Shown piece by piece: positions 53,812-63,348 of a stretch of 64,000 nt of DNA. The stretch is taken from the NCBI RefSeq assembly GCF_030123065.1, contig NZ_CP126093.1:3850001-3914000 (forward strand), in the 5' to 3' direction. A program made the position numbers and the translations under genes. Position 1 is the stretch's first letter. Each line of letters begins with the position of its first letter. This DNA comes from Neobacillus sp. DY30. GTDB taxonomy: Bacteria > Bacillota > Bacilli > Bacillales > Cytobacillaceae. The notes below the pieces were generated by a model that made no database searches, was not told where the DNA came from, and saw nothing but the letters and a program-made list of their open reading frames with translations.

Positions 53812-54507
53812 CTAGTTTTTTTGATTATCATCATATAAATCAACATAAACAGAACCATTAGAATCAATCTGAGCTAAAAAGACATCTTCAAAATCATTTG
53901 CCCCTTTTTTCTGTATCTCACTAAAAAGCCAATCCTTTGTATACCCTAAGGAGCGTAAGCGTTTTTCCAAAAGAGTTCCATCTATAATAATTAAGGATGG
54001 GGCATGGTCCGCTTTCATTCTTAGACCAATGTCTTTTGGAGTCAGTGCCTGATACTCGGGTTTCTTCATTACACTAATCTGCCCATTTGTTTCCAAAATC
54101 GCCATTTCAACCTCATCGATCATAAAAGCGTCTTTTTCCCTTAAACCATTCATTAGATCATCATACGTCATCTTATGTTTAAAAAGATTTCTCTCCATTA
54201 TTTTTCCATCTTTAATGAGAATAGAGGGACTACTTTCTACTAAATCCCTAAACTTAAACGATTTGATTGCACCGTATGCAAGAATGACTGATAAAAGAGT
54301 ATACACAACTAAACCTATTAAGCCATTCACAATTTTCATTGAAGTGTCGATTGCTATTTGTGAGGCCATGTCTCCAATTACAATGCCAACGACGTAATCA
54401 AAAAAAGTAAGATGTGAAATCTGCTTTTTTCCAAGGATTCTTGCAAGAGAAAATAATACTAAAAAAGAAAAGATAGCCCGACCAGCCACTTCTACATATT
54501 CCGGCAT
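53812..54507 (-). CDS. DUF421 membrane protein (YetF/YrbG-like)
   Basis: A 231-aa protein: three transmembrane helices (about 5-25, 35-55 and 60-80; LARILGKKQISHLTFFDYVVGIVIGD is split between the first two) then a cytoplasmic DUF421 domain and a tail (SPSILIKDGKIMERNL, KHKMTYDDLMNGLREK). B. subtilis homologues occur in the spore and forespore membrane and are of unclear function. GGAGG lies 5 bases before the ATG. It is monocistronic. Confidence 0.9.
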   Translation of the reverse strand: MPEYVEVAGRAIFSFLVLFSLARILGKKQISHLTFFDYVVGIVIGDMASQIAIDTSMKIVNGLIGLVVYTLLSVILAYGAIKSFKFRDLVESSPSILIKDGKIMERNLFKHKMTYDDLMNGLREKDAFMIDEVEMAILETNGQISVMKKPEYQALTPKDIGLRMKADHAPSLIIIDGTLLEKRLRSLGYTKDWLFSEIQKKGANDFEDVFLAQIDSNGSVYVDLYDDNQKN

Positions 54508-54700
54508 AACAACCTCCAGATATTTGATTCCATCCTATCTTGTCCGATTCTAAAGGAAATATCTTGTAGGAATAAAAAATGGACAAAAAGACCTAATTAA
54601 TTTTTGATTCTTTTTGTTATATTCATCTATTCTTTTTAACTATTATATAAAGTCTAATGTTTTTTGCAGAAGTATATTCTATATTTTAAAGGAGGAAAGT

Positions 54701-55315
54701 ATGAGCGAGATTGTTGCAGCATTTCAAGACATTCCTACAACGTGTATTTCAGATATTATGCAAGGGCTAAATAATATGGATCCTTTAATTAAACCATTAA
54801 AAGAGGAATACAAAATCGCAGGGCGTGCTTTTACCGTTAAAATGCCAGTTGGGGATAATCAATGCGTTTTACGTGCTATTCGTGAAGCCAAGCCAGGAGA
54901 TATTATCGTTGTGGACGCCAAAGGAGATACCTATCGAACGATTGCAGGGGATTTTATTCTTGGGCTAGCACAAACATTAGGCATTAAAGGGGTGGTAACA
55001 GATGGGGTTATTCGTGATATCCTCGGAGTAAAAAAACTAAATTTCCCTGTTTTCTGTAAAGGTACAACCGTTGCTTCGAGCGCTAAAGGGGGTTGGGGTG
55101 AAGTTAATGTTCCGATTTCATGCGGTGGAACATCAGTCAGTCCTGGGGACATCATTGTGGCAGATGCTGATGGAGTTGTAGTTGTTCCCCAAGCAATTGA
55201 GAAAGAAGTATTAAGGAAAGCAAAAGAAAAACTGGTTAAAGATCAAGAACGGGATGAGAAAGTTTCTGGAAAACCCGATGAAGTGACTCGATATTTAGAT
55301 AGTATGCTAAAATAA
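54701..55315 (+). CDS. RraA-like aldolase family protein
   Basis: A 204-aa RraA/HMG-aldolase superfamily protein (RAFTVKMPVGDNQCVLRAI, GLAQTLGIKGVVTDGVIRDI, SPGDIIVADADGVVVVP). The GVVTDGVIRD motif supplies the Arg and Asp of metal-dependent 4-hydroxy-4-methyl-2-oxoglutarate aldolases; family members without that activity exist. ATG 54701 follows GGAGG by 7 bases; the frame upstream to 54614 lacks a site. It is divergent from the DUF421 gene and separated from the catabolic cluster on the other strand. Confidence 0.88.
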   Translation: MSEIVAAFQDIPTTCISDIMQGLNNMDPLIKPLKEEYKIAGRAFTVKMPVGDNQCVLRAIREAKPGDIIVVDAKGDTYRTIAGDFILGLAQTLGIKGVVTDGVIRDILGVKKLNFPVFCKGTTVASSAKGGWGEVNVPISCGGTSVSPGDIIVADADGVVVVPQAIEKEVLRKAKEKLVKDQERDEKVSGKPDEVTRYLDSMLK

Positions 55316-55330
55316 ATAGGTAACCAGAAA

Positions 55331-55364
55331 GAAAGGTAAACGTTTTGACGTTTTCCTTTCTTTT
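55331..55364 (+). terminator. terminator of the RraA-like gene
   Basis: GAAAGGTAAACG (55331-55342) pairs with CGTTTTCCTTTC (55349-55360) apart from one position; TTTT follows. It lies 16 bases after the stop codon. Confidence 0.8.
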
Positions 55365-55648
55365 AAAATTATAGACCATCTTCCTCCTACAAAACTTAAA
55401 TGGAATCAAATGCGTATGATAGGTTAGGACGCCTGTTGATGCAAATTTGTTTGAACAATCTGCTTGTATTCCTTCTTTTGCAACCTTACAAAAATATTAT
55501 TAGCCAAAAGTGATAGAATGATTAAGGAAGTGCCTAGGCTGTCGAACATCCTTGATAAATAGAAATTAAAAGTGTGGTAACGGGAAGAAAGTTAATGAAT
55601 AAAAACTAAAATATAGCAATTGTGAAAAGGAAATGAATTGACAACAAA
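55365..55648. other. intergenic stretch with a possible gene remnant
   Basis: Within this gap the minus strand has one short frame (ATG 55549 to stop 55424, 41 codons) whose product starts with a hydrophobic stretch (SLIILSLLANNIFV) and ends with a basic tail. It has no proper ribosome binding site and could be the C-terminal scrap of a membrane protein. Nothing else is recognisable. Confidence 0.3.
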
Positions 55649-55675
55649 GCGCCCCCCCCCCAACTGGGAAGGCGC
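55649..55675 (-). terminator. terminator with a ten-base homopolymer
   Basis: GCGCC (55649-55653) pairs with GGCGC (55671-55675), with CCC/GGG pairs inside, followed on the minus strand by TTTGTTG. The left arm is part of an uninterrupted run of ten Cs (55652-55661). It ends the DUF1028 transcript. Confidence 0.7.
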
Positions 55676-55702
55676 ATTTAGTAGATATTTAATTAAAATT
55701 TG

Positions 55703-56377
55703 TTATTCGTCACCTAAAACTCCATAGGAAGGAGCCATCTCTGGAACAACTGCCCTTACTTTATAGTCGTTTGCCTGAGGGCCATAAATTTCCCAAAGCT
55801 TCTTTAAATCATCAAGAGGATGATCACTATAGTCCACTCTTAGGTCAACATAGGGGAATGGTTCCTCTGTGTATACTAATAGGCCGATAGAGTGTTCCTG
55901 ATCTAATTCCCCACCTAACTGAAAGCCTTTTTCAAGCGCCAAAATTAACCTTTCTGCTAGGGGCCTTCCTTCCGTTTCTAAAAACACATGACCCATTGCT
56001 TCAGGAATGGCAGGATCACTGAGGAGATTTCCAATACTAGCAACATTTTTAGCACAGAATTCTCCATGGACACCTAGAGCATTTTTTCCTGTAAAGGCAG
56101 CGGAATTCCCTTTGGAATCAACCACAGCAAGTTGCCTGTATTCTGGAAATGGCGACGCCTCTCGCATTGATCGAATAGCCGATTGGGCATCGAAGCCGTT
56201 TTCTAACACAGTAAATCCGATAGCGGCTAATCTTGGGTCAGTTACATTCTGCGATAAAATAGCACCTTCTCCGGCCTTTACCCATGGACATCTTGCCCCT
56301 ACTGCTGGACTACTCGAAGTAACAATTACTCCTAATGCACCGGTGGAAGAACAGCGGCCTGCAACCGAAAATGTCAT
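55703..56377 (-). CDS. DUF1028 family protein
   Basis: A 224-aa protein of the DUF1028 family, recognised from MTFSVAGRCSSTGALGVIVT, CPWVKAGEGAILSQNVTDP and the C-terminal YVDLRVDYSDHPLDDL. The family has been suggested to be Ntn-hydrolase-like amidases, without solid proof. It lies 70 bases downstream of the Rid-family gene on the same strand and probably shares its promoter. Its repeated pairing with Rid proteins and amidases fits breakdown of a nitrogen-containing compound; the substrate is unknown. Confidence 0.88.
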   Translation of the reverse strand: MTFSVAGRCSSTGALGVIVTSSSPAVGARCPWVKAGEGAILSQNVTDPRLAAIGFTVLENGFDAQSAIRSMREASPFPEYRQLAVVDSKGNSAAFTGKNALGVHGEFCAKNVASIGNLLSDPAIPEAMGHVFLETEGRPLAERLILALEKGFQLGGELDQEHSIGLLVYTEEPFPYVDLRVDYSDHPLDDLKKLWEIYGPQANDYKVRAVVPEMAPSYGVLGDE

Positions 56378-56447
56378 TTTACCCCTCCTCGGTAGATTTA
56401 ATTTTATTTTTCTATATTCACCAAGATTATAGACTAATCAATATAAC

Positions 56448-56900
56448 CTATTCGCTAATGACAGCCTCTACATCGATTTCCATTAACATCTCAGGCATTG
56501 CAAACCCACTTACCAATAATCCAGTACTGCAAGGGTATACATCTTTAAAATGTTTTGCAATAACCGGATAGACTTTGCTTCGATCTTCACGGTGCATCAA
56601 GTAAACGGTAATCTTACAAATATCATTAATCGTGCCGCCAGCCTCCTCAATCAGCTGCCTAACACAGGTACATGCCATTTCGGCTTGCGCTTCTACATCG
56701 CCAATACCGTGAAAGTTTCCATCTAAATCAAATCCTGTTTGCCCTCTCAAAAAGATTCGATTTCCAGCTCGAACGGCCATGCAAAATTCATTATCAATAT
56801 GGTGTTCTGGTTTTCCCAAGTTTTTTGGATAATATTGGGCAGTTTTGAACTTTCGGAATCTCTGAATCTCTACTTTTTTTGTTTCGCCATGAACTGTCAT
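56448..56900 (-). CDS. Rid-family (YjgF/YER057c) protein without the RidA arginine
   Basis: A 150-aa chorismate-mutase-like-fold Rid protein with a longer N-terminus than typical RidA (about 125 aa). Family segments are FLRGQTGFDLDGNF, ACTCVRQLIEEAGG, ICKITVYLMH and MLMEIDVEAVI. Where archetypal RidA has PARS with catalytic Arg105, this protein has PCST, so imine deaminase activity of RidA type is unlikely. Other Rid subgroups include 2-aminomuconate deaminases. GGAGG lies 11 bases before the ATG, and a good promoter lies at 56962-56990. It starts a two-gene unit with the DUF1028 gene. Confidence 0.85.
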   Translation of the reverse strand: MTVHGETKKVEIQRFRKFKTAQYYPKNLGKPEHHIDNEFCMAVRAGNRIFLRGQTGFDLDGNFHGIGDVEAQAEMACTCVRQLIEEAGGTINDICKITVYLMHREDRSKVYPVIAKHFKDVYPCSTGLLVSGFAMPEMLMEIDVEAVISE

Positions 56901-56961
56901 CTTGGTATTTCCTCCCTAAATTTTTATTAAAGGAATTTATCCTTATTTATACCCTAAAAAC

Positions 56962-56990
56962 AATATAATGTTTTTTCTGAATATTGTCAA
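56962..56990 (-). promoter_or_regulatory. sigma-A promoter of the rid-DUF1028 unit
   Basis: On the minus strand TTGACA (56985-56990) and TATATT (56962-56967) are 17 bases apart, 62 bases before the Rid gene start. It makes the unit separable from the liv operon upstream. Confidence 0.7.
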
Positions 56991-57003
56991 GATTTTGAAC
57001 ATC

Positions 57004-57702
57004 TTATCCGAGATAAGATTTTTGAACAATTTCGCTTTCTTTTAGTTCTTTTTTGGTTCCTTCGCCTGCTAAACGCCCAGCCATTAATACATACCCACGA
57101 CTGCAAAAATCAATCGCCATTTCCGCATTCTGATCTACCAAGAGGATAGTGGTTCCTTGCTGATGTAATTCGGTTATTTTATCATAAACTTCAAACACTA
57201 GTTTTGGTGATAGACCCATTGATGGTTCATCGAGTAATAATAATTTCGGTTTCGTCATCATTGCTCTTGCAATCGCCAGCATTTGCTGCTCTCCACCAGA
57301 CAAAAGTCCTGCAAACTGGTCTTTTCTTTCTCTTAGAATTGGAAAAGGCTCTGTAACCTCTTCTGCCCTTTGCTGACGACTTTTAACCGGAAGAGTATAA
57401 CCACCTAGAAGTAAATTATCCCAAACTGACAGTAATGGAAATACATGTCTTCCTTCAGGAACAAGTGTCATGCCGCGACTGACTAGTTTAAACGTTTTTT
57501 CATTAAGAATTGATTTACCAGTAAGTTGAATATCACCACTTTTAGGGCGCAGCTCTCCAATAATCGTTTTCAATAATGTGCTTTTCCCTGCACCATTGGC
57601 ACCGATAACAGAAACGGCTTCCTTCTCTCCTACCTTCAAACTAACATTGTCTAAAGCACATATTTGTCCATAATATGTACTTACGTTTTCTACATTAAGC
57701 AT
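57004..57702 (-). CDS. livF: branched-chain amino acid ABC transporter ATPase (LivF)
   Basis: A 232-aa ABC ATPase of LivF type: Walker A GANGAGKST, signature LSGGEQQ (in GLLSGGEQQMLAIARAM), Walker B LLLLDEPSMGLSP and H-loop region replaced by LLVDQNAEMAI, as usual for LivF. It forms the ATPase heterodimer with LivG and powers import. It overlaps livG by 8 bases and is the last gene of the liv operon. Confidence 0.95.
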   Translation of the reverse strand: MLNVENVSTYYGQICALDNVSLKVGEKEAVSVIGANGAGKSTLLKTIIGELRPKSGDIQLTGKSILNEKTFKLVSRGMTLVPEGRHVFPLLSVWDNLLLGGYTLPVKSRQQRAEEVTEPFPILRERKDQFAGLLSGGEQQMLAIARAMMTKPKLLLLDEPSMGLSPKLVFEVYDKITELHQQGTTILLVDQNAEMAIDFCSRGYVLMAGRLAGEGTKKELKESEIVQKSYLG

Positions 57703-58489
57703 TTACCTCAGCCCTCCCCATATAAGCCTCTATTACAGCAGGATGATTCTGAATCACTTCAGGAGGACCTTCTACTAACTTTTCTCCAAAATTTATTACA
57801 GTAATTTGGTTTGACAATGTATTTACTAGGTGCATATCGTGAGCAATAATTAAAATCGTAATGCCTTGTTCACTGACCTGTGTAAATAGATTCATAAGCT
57901 CTTTTGTTTCTTTCTGATTCATACCAGCAGTAGGTTCATCGAGTAATAATAACCGTGGATTTGTTGCTAAAGCTCTGGCAATCTCAACACGTCTTTGACT
58001 TCCATAGGATAGTTTGGCTGCGTACTCATGCCGCATATCCCACAAACCAACGAATTTTAATATTTCTTCAATACGTTCCCTTGCCTGCCGTTCCTTGTTC
58101 CGAAAGTTCTTTGTCCGGAATAAAGCAGGGAGAAGTTTTCCACCTGTAAAAAGATAGGTTCCTATTAATACAGTTTCAAAGACTGTCATATCAGGAAATA
58201 ACCGGATATTTTGGAAGGTACGTGATACCCCTTGCTCGGCAATTTTATCTGGTCTCAATGAAGTAATATCCTGATTTAATAATTGTATTTTCCCTTCATC
58301 TGGCGTAATAACCCCTGTGATGAGGTTAAATAAGGTGCTTTTCCCAGCTCCGTTTGGACCGATAATCGCATGAATATTGTTTTGCGAAACCGAAAATGTT
58401 AAATTGTTAACTGCCTTTACTCCCCCAAAAGCCTTTGAAAGATTGTCGACGGTTAAGATAGCTGAATTAGTAACATAATTATTGTTCAT
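57695..58489 (-). CDS. livG: branched-chain amino acid ABC transporter ATPase (LivG)
   Basis: A 264-aa ABC ATPase of LivG type: Walker A GPNGAGKST, signature LSYGSQRRVEIARAL, Walker B LLLLDEPTAGMNQKE and H-loop IIAHDMHLV. It overlaps livM by 11 bases and livF by 8, so translation is coupled through the operon. Confidence 0.95.
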   Translation of the reverse strand: MNNNYVTNSAILTVDNLSKAFGGVKAVNNLTFSVSQNNIHAIIGPNGAGKSTLFNLITGVITPDEGKIQLLNQDITSLRPDKIAEQGVSRTFQNIRLFPDMTVFETVLIGTYLFTGGKLLPALFRTKNFRNKERQARERIEEILKFVGLWDMRHEYAAKLSYGSQRRVEIARALATNPRLLLLDEPTAGMNQKETKELMNLFTQVSEQGITILIIAHDMHLVNTLSNQITVINFGEKLVEGPPEVIQNHPAVIEAYMGRAEVNA

Positions 58490-59504
58490 AACTCAACCCC
58501 TCTTTCTCTAACGCTGTTTTTTCTATTCGTGAATTTTTTTGAAAAAGACGTTCTGTTACTAACTTTAATAACCCCATGATTCCCTTAGGGAAAAACATAA
58601 TCATGACGACGATCAAAAATCCATAAATTAACATTCTTAATTCTGGTGTCTCCCGAAGTGCTTCTGAAGAAACGGTAAGAATCGATGCACCGATTAAGGC
58701 ACCCGCTATTGAACCTTGGCCACCAATCATGACCATAGTTAAAATCGTTACAGACATTCCAAAAGCAAATGTTTCCGGACTTACAACACGTAAGAAATGA
58801 GCATATAAAGCGCCAGCCGCGCCGCAAAAGGAAGCCGATATGGTAAACATCATTACTTTTGTCTTAAATACAGGTATTCCCATCGCTTGAGCTGCAAGTT
58901 CATCATCTCTTATGGCCGTACAGGCACGGCCAAATCCTGATTTAATGATTAACCTTGTTACTAAAATACCTAAAAGTACAAATATTAATAATAAAGGGTA
59001 ATAATCGTGATATTGTAAAAACATTAGCTCAAATGATCCTATTTTAATAGATGGAGGGGCAGGTATTCCGGCAATCCCCATTGGTCCTCCTGTAAGATCA
59101 TTCCAGTTTAAAAATACTAGCCAGATGATCGTTCCAAATGCTAGTGTCGCCATTACTAGGTATTCTTCGATTAATTTCAATCCAATAAAACCAATGACAA
59201 ATCCAATTAAGGCGGTTATGACAATGGAAAATGGAAGATTCACCCAGAGAGAAAAACCTAGTTTTTTAGCCAAAATGGCAGCAACATATGCTCCGATCCC
59301 AAAGAATGCTCCATGTCCAACGGAAACTTGACCAGTATATCCAACAATGAGGTCTAGACCTAATGCAAGGATGGCGTAGATCAGGATAAGATTAATAACA
59401 TACATAAAGTAAGGATTCACAACTGCAAGAGGCAGGAGAAATAATGCAATCCCTCCAAAAATGAACACGATTTTTCGAAAACCTGTTTTTTTGATTAATT
59501 CCAT
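58479..59504 (-). CDS. livM: branched-chain amino acid ABC permease (LivM)
   Basis: A permease of about 341 aa with roughly ten membrane helices and the LivM signature LDLIVGYTGQVSVGHGAFFGIGAY, plus GFGRACTAIRDDELAAQAMG as coupling helix. ATG 59504 (MELIKKTGF) follows GGGGGAGAAAGG; an in-frame ATG at 59546 would lie within livH and is unlikely. It pairs with LivH. Confidence 0.94.
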   Translation of the reverse strand: MELIKKTGFRKIVFIFGGIALFLLPLAVVNPYFMYVINLILIYAILALGLDLIVGYTGQVSVGHGAFFGIGAYVAAILAKKLGFSLWVNLPFSIVITALIGFVIGFIGLKLIEEYLVMATLAFGTIIWLVFLNWNDLTGGPMGIAGIPAPPSIKIGSFELMFLQYHDYYPLLLIFVLLGILVTRLIIKSGFGRACTAIRDDELAAQAMGIPVFKTKVMMFTISASFCGAAGALYAHFLRVVSPETFAFGMSVTILTMVMIGGQGSIAGALIGASILTVSSEALRETPELRMLIYGFLIVVMIMFFPKGIMGLLKLVTERLFQKNSRIEKTALEKEGLSYEQ

Positions 59505-59517
59505 CCTTTCTCCCCCC

Positions 59518-60384
59518 TTATACCTTCTGTTGAACGATTTTCCCAAAGATTCCTTGAGGACGAACTAATAAAATGAATAATAAGATGACCATGGCAACGG
59601 CATCTCTATAACCCGAAGAAATAAAACCTGCAGCAAAACTTTCAATTATTCCTAGCAATAAGCCGGCAATCATAGCTCCTGGAATATTTCCCATTCCCCC
59701 CATAACCGATGCAGTAAATCCTTTTAGTCCTGCAAATACACCCATCGTTGGATATACTAGGAATACAGGACCTACCAAAATACCCGCAAGTGCACCAACA
59801 GCTGAACCGATTGCAAAAGTAATCGAAATGATTTTGTTGGCATTAATACCCATTAATTGCGTAGCCTGAATGTTTTGTGAGGCTGCTTGGACTGCTTTTC
59901 CCATAAGGGTTCGATTGATAAATAATTCTAAAACAATCATGACTAGAATGGTGACTATGATAATATAAACATAGTGCTGATTGATCAGCATATCTCCAAT
60001 ACTTATATTCTTAGAAAGAAATGGAGAGGTTAATCTTTCCGGTGTGGCCCCCCAAATATATTGAGCTAAATTTTGTAGGACAATGGAGATCCCAATAGCT
60101 GCAATGAGTAAATTTAATTTAGGTGCACTTCGCATTCGCATGTAAACCACTTTTTCCATTAAATACCCTAGTAATGCTCCAGCACATACGCCTCCAATAT
60201 AAGCAAGCCATAAAGGTGTATCTAATAATAGAAGATAAAGGGACACGAATGCCCCTCCCATATATACTTCACCATGTGCAAAGTTTATAAAACGAAGCAC
60301 ATTCCACACCATCGTGTAGCCAATCGCCATTAACGCGTATATGCTGCCGAGGACTATTCCATTTATTAATTGGTCAAAGAACAC
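59518..60384 (-). CDS. livH: branched-chain amino acid ABC permease (LivH)
   Basis: A 288-aa permease with eight or so membrane helices and LivH hallmarks: LINGIVLGSIYALMAIGYTM at the start, FINFAHGEVYMGGAFV, and AVQAASQNIQATQLMGI as coupling helix. The start is GTG 60384, 6 bases after GGGGG. It lies 10 bases after livJ. Confidence 0.94.
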   Translation of the reverse strand: MFFDQLINGIVLGSIYALMAIGYTMVWNVLRFINFAHGEVYMGGAFVSLYLLLLDTPLWLAYIGGVCAGALLGYLMEKVVYMRMRSAPKLNLLIAAIGISIVLQNLAQYIWGATPERLTSPFLSKNISIGDMLINQHYVYIIIVTILVMIVLELFINRTLMGKAVQAASQNIQATQLMGINANKIISITFAIGSAVGALAGILVGPVFLVYPTMGVFAGLKGFTASVMGGMGNIPGAMIAGLLLGIIESFAAGFISSGYRDAVAMVILLFILLVRPQGIFGKIVQQKV

Positions 60385-60394
60385 GATTATCCCC

Positions 60395-61558
60395 CTATTC
60401 TGATTCTTTAATTACTGAGAAGTTACCCTTTTGAACTTGCATAATCATTGGGGTATTTGAACGATCACCGTTTTTATCAAATTTAATTGGTCCAGTTATC
60501 CCTTGATATTCAATACTTGCCAATGCCGCGCGTGCTTTTTCAGCGTCGCCGCCGCCATCTTCTAGTGCTTTTGCAAGAGCCATCGCTGCATCAAAAGCAA
60601 TTGCCGTATTGGCCTGTGCTGGAACATTATTTTCCTCAGCTAGCGCTTTAAATTCTTTCATTTGTTCTGAATCTGCGTTTAGATCAATCATCGACGCAAA
60701 AATATGATTTTCAACTGCATCTCCACCTAATGAAATGAGTTGCTCTGAATACATAGAATCATCTGGTGAGAAGAACTGTACATCCAACCCAGCCTGTCTT
60801 GCTTGTTGCTCAATTAACGCTACCTCGTTGTACAGTCCGACAACCATAACCGCATCAGGATTTAGGTTTTTAATCTTAGATAATTGTGCTGAGAAGTTTT
60901 TATCGCCTGGATTATATTTTTCAGTTGCAATAAATTCTACTCCAAGGTCTTTTGTCGATTTCTTTGCTGCATCATACATTGTAATTCCATAATCTGTATT
61001 TTCAAATAAGGCTGCTATTTTCTTTACCTTTTTCTCTTCTGCCATATATTTCATAACAGCAGGTACATAAACGGAACCAGTTAAGATTACACGAAATAAA
61101 TACTCATTACCCGTTTTAGACAAATCAGGGCTTGCCCCCATATTTAAATGAAGGACTTTTGAGGATCCTGAAACTTCCTGGGCAGCCAATGTTGGTGATG
61201 AATTATATCCTCCAATGATAGCCTTAACCCCGTCATTCATAATCATTTTATTGACTACGGCAACGGCTTCTGAAGGAGTAGCTTTATCGTCACCAACTAC
61301 TAACTCAAGCTTTTTGCCGTTTATGCCGCCTTCACTATTAATCTTTTTAAAAGCAAGATCTACACCATTTTTCATATCTTGTCCGTATTGTGCGTTATCG
61401 CCAGTCATCGGTGCTTGCAGCCCTACAAGAATCTTGTCACCACTCTCTGAATTTCCTGTTCCAGATGAAGAATTTGTCCCAGAACACCCAACTAACAATA
61501 TGGCTAAGACCATAAACATAACAATCTTTTTCACTATTAATTTTGTAGATTGTGCCAC
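60395..61558 (-). CDS. livJ: amino-acid-type ABC substrate-binding lipoprotein (LivJ-like)
   Basis: A 387-aa lipoprotein: signal helix ending LLVGC, Ser/Gly linker, then a two-lobed periplasmic-binding fold of the LivJ class (VGLQAPMTGDNAQYGQDMKN, INGKKLELVVGDDKATPSEA, VKAIIGGYNSSPTLAAQ). It captures the solute for LivHMGF. LivJ relatives bind branched-chain amino acids, but also amides, aromatic acids and urea; the catabolic genes around it suggest something other than leucine. The start is GTG 61558, 7 bases after GGGGG. It lies 48 bases downstream of the hpaB-like gene. Confidence 0.92.
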   Translation of the reverse strand: MAQSTKLIVKKIVMFMVLAILLVGCSGTNSSSGTGNSESGDKILVGLQAPMTGDNAQYGQDMKNGVDLAFKKINSEGGINGKKLELVVGDDKATPSEAVAVVNKMIMNDGVKAIIGGYNSSPTLAAQEVSGSSKVLHLNMGASPDLSKTGNEYLFRVILTGSVYVPAVMKYMAEEKKVKKIAALFENTDYGITMYDAAKKSTKDLGVEFIATEKYNPGDKNFSAQLSKIKNLNPDAVMVVGLYNEVALIEQQARQAGLDVQFFSPDDSMYSEQLISLGGDAVENHIFASMIDLNADSEQMKEFKALAEENNVPAQANTAIAFDAAMALAKALEDGGGDAEKARAALASIEYQGITGPIKFDKNGDRSNTPMIMQVQKGNFSVIKESE

Positions 61559-61606
61559 ATTAAGTCCCCCTTTAATATATTTAGAAATTTTTATTACTTA
61601 CATAAC

Positions 61607-63075
61607 TCATAGTCTTATAGAAGACTTTGTAGTATTAGGTTTAATCCCAGCTGCTTTTCGCACCAATTCACGATTAGGTTCCAAATCAAAATTGTTAAAC
61701 ACGGCCATTTGTTGAGCAAATGGCGGACTTTGGGCAAATAATTCAAAGGTGGTACGATGACCCGCATAAGAGGAATTTAACAAATCTCTTGCAAAATAGA
61801 GCAATTTTCCGCGGTCTTCCGGTGACCATGTCCCAACAGAGTAATATTGATCGATGTATGGTTTGATTTCCGAGTCTGCCATCGTGACAGAGTCTGGCGT
61901 TACCGCTAATTGTCCTCCAACCAACTCTCTTGTTAAATGAGCCATTGCCGGGAAATTAGCTAATGCAAAGACACGTCGGTGTACAGTAGTGATTGATTTG
62001 GCATCATTAATCCGCCTGGGCTTTTTTCTGCTTCTGCGACGGCTGCGGTTAAATGAGCATTAATTCCTTCACGATAATTAATAAGTTGAGAGATTTTCTC
62101 TTTTACTGCTTGTAGATGAGTCAAACCAGTTTGTTCGACATTCAATAAGGCGGCTCCGATTAAATAATCGGCCCTGCGCAACATTCTAAGGGTGTAATTA
62201 AAGGCAGAATAACGATGAAGAGTGGAACGGATATAAGCGGCAGATTCTAAGGAGCGATGGAAAAGGACATTTTCCCATGGAATTAAGACGTTATCGAAAA
62301 TAAGTAATGTATCAATTTCTTCAAATTTTGTGGCAATCGGATAATCTTGAGGGTTTCTGTTAGTACCTAGAGATGTCCGGCAAATATGCTTCAATCCCGA
62401 TGAACCCATATCACAAATGAATCCGCAGGCGAATGGAGCCATTTTTTCCGACCCAGCGTTCCAGTCTAAAATGGTTGGTTTTACAAATGCTTGATGTGCA
62501 TAGGCAGCGGCTGTTTCAAATTTAGCACCCTTTACCACAATTCCTTTATCGTTTTCTTCAACGACATGAAGCAGGGTTCCACCATCTTTTCCACTGAATA
62601 ATTTACTTCTATCGCCTTTTGGATCTGTATTCGCTGATACATGAAACAAATCTTCTCTTGCGACACGGTCAATGTGATACTTAATATTTTTGGCATAGGT
62701 TGGATCAATTTCATTTAGTTTATCTTGGGCATCAAAGAGGGACCACATTTCACCAATGGTTTCATCTCCAACTCGGTAAACTACCCCGCCAAGGTCGTCT
62801 AGAACGGTTTCCACATGTGTGCGAATAGCTCTCAAATCTTCCTTCGTCTCAGGTGCTTTGTATGCTCGAGATACAATCTCACCATCTGGCAGTCTGGTCG
62901 TTAACGTATTGGTATACTTCTCTTCAAACGCAATATCATACATTCTAGCTTTTACATCAATGATGGGCTTAAAGGATGGGTGTTCGGCCACGTTCCGAAC
63001 TTTTTCACCATCAATATAGATTTCCCTTCCGTCATTCAGCGATTCACGGTACTCTTTACCTGTCATTAATCCCAT
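61607..63075 (-). pseudogene. HpaB-type flavin monooxygenase, frameshifted
   Basis: Two frames make one protein of about 490 aa of the 4-hydroxyphenylacetate 3-hydroxylase (HpaB) family. The first (63075 to 61960) runs from MTGKEYRESLNDGREIYIDG to MMPNQSLLYTD; the second carries RVFALANFPAMAHLTRELVGG and a normal C-terminus. Adding one base near 61976-61979 (GGACGT instead of GACGT) restores LLYTGRVFALANF. The family hydroxylates phenolic or related rings using FADH2 from a separate reductase, which is not in the window. AGGAGG lies 7 bases before the ATG. It leads the liv operon. Confidence 0.88.
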
Positions 63076-63184
63076 ATGATTCCTCCTATAATTTCATTGA
63101 TGGCTAGAACCCGCTACATGAATTTCAAAGATTAAGTTTTCTTTGTTCATTTACGGAACTTTTCTTTAATTGTTCTTTAATTAA

Positions 63185-63213
63185 AAATAACAAATTCACA
63201 GTGTTAATGTCAA
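63185..63213 (-). promoter_or_regulatory. probable promoter of the hpaB-liv operon
   Basis: On the minus strand TTGACA (63208-63213) is followed after 17 bases by TTATTT (63185-63190), about 110 bases before the hpaB-like start. The -10 is only a fair match. Confidence 0.5.
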
Positions 63214-63348
63214 TTAAATATTCAAAAAATTCTTTATTTTATAAATTCAATATTATTACTATATCAAATTTTAATTTAATTTTTTACATTAAAAATACTA
63301 TTTTAATAGAGAAACTAGAAAGCATTCAAAAAGACCTATACTACAAAT

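Noticed and set aside
61215-61715. 166-codon plus-strand frame across livJ and hpaB
   Set aside because: It crosses two well-supported minus-strand genes and has no start signal.
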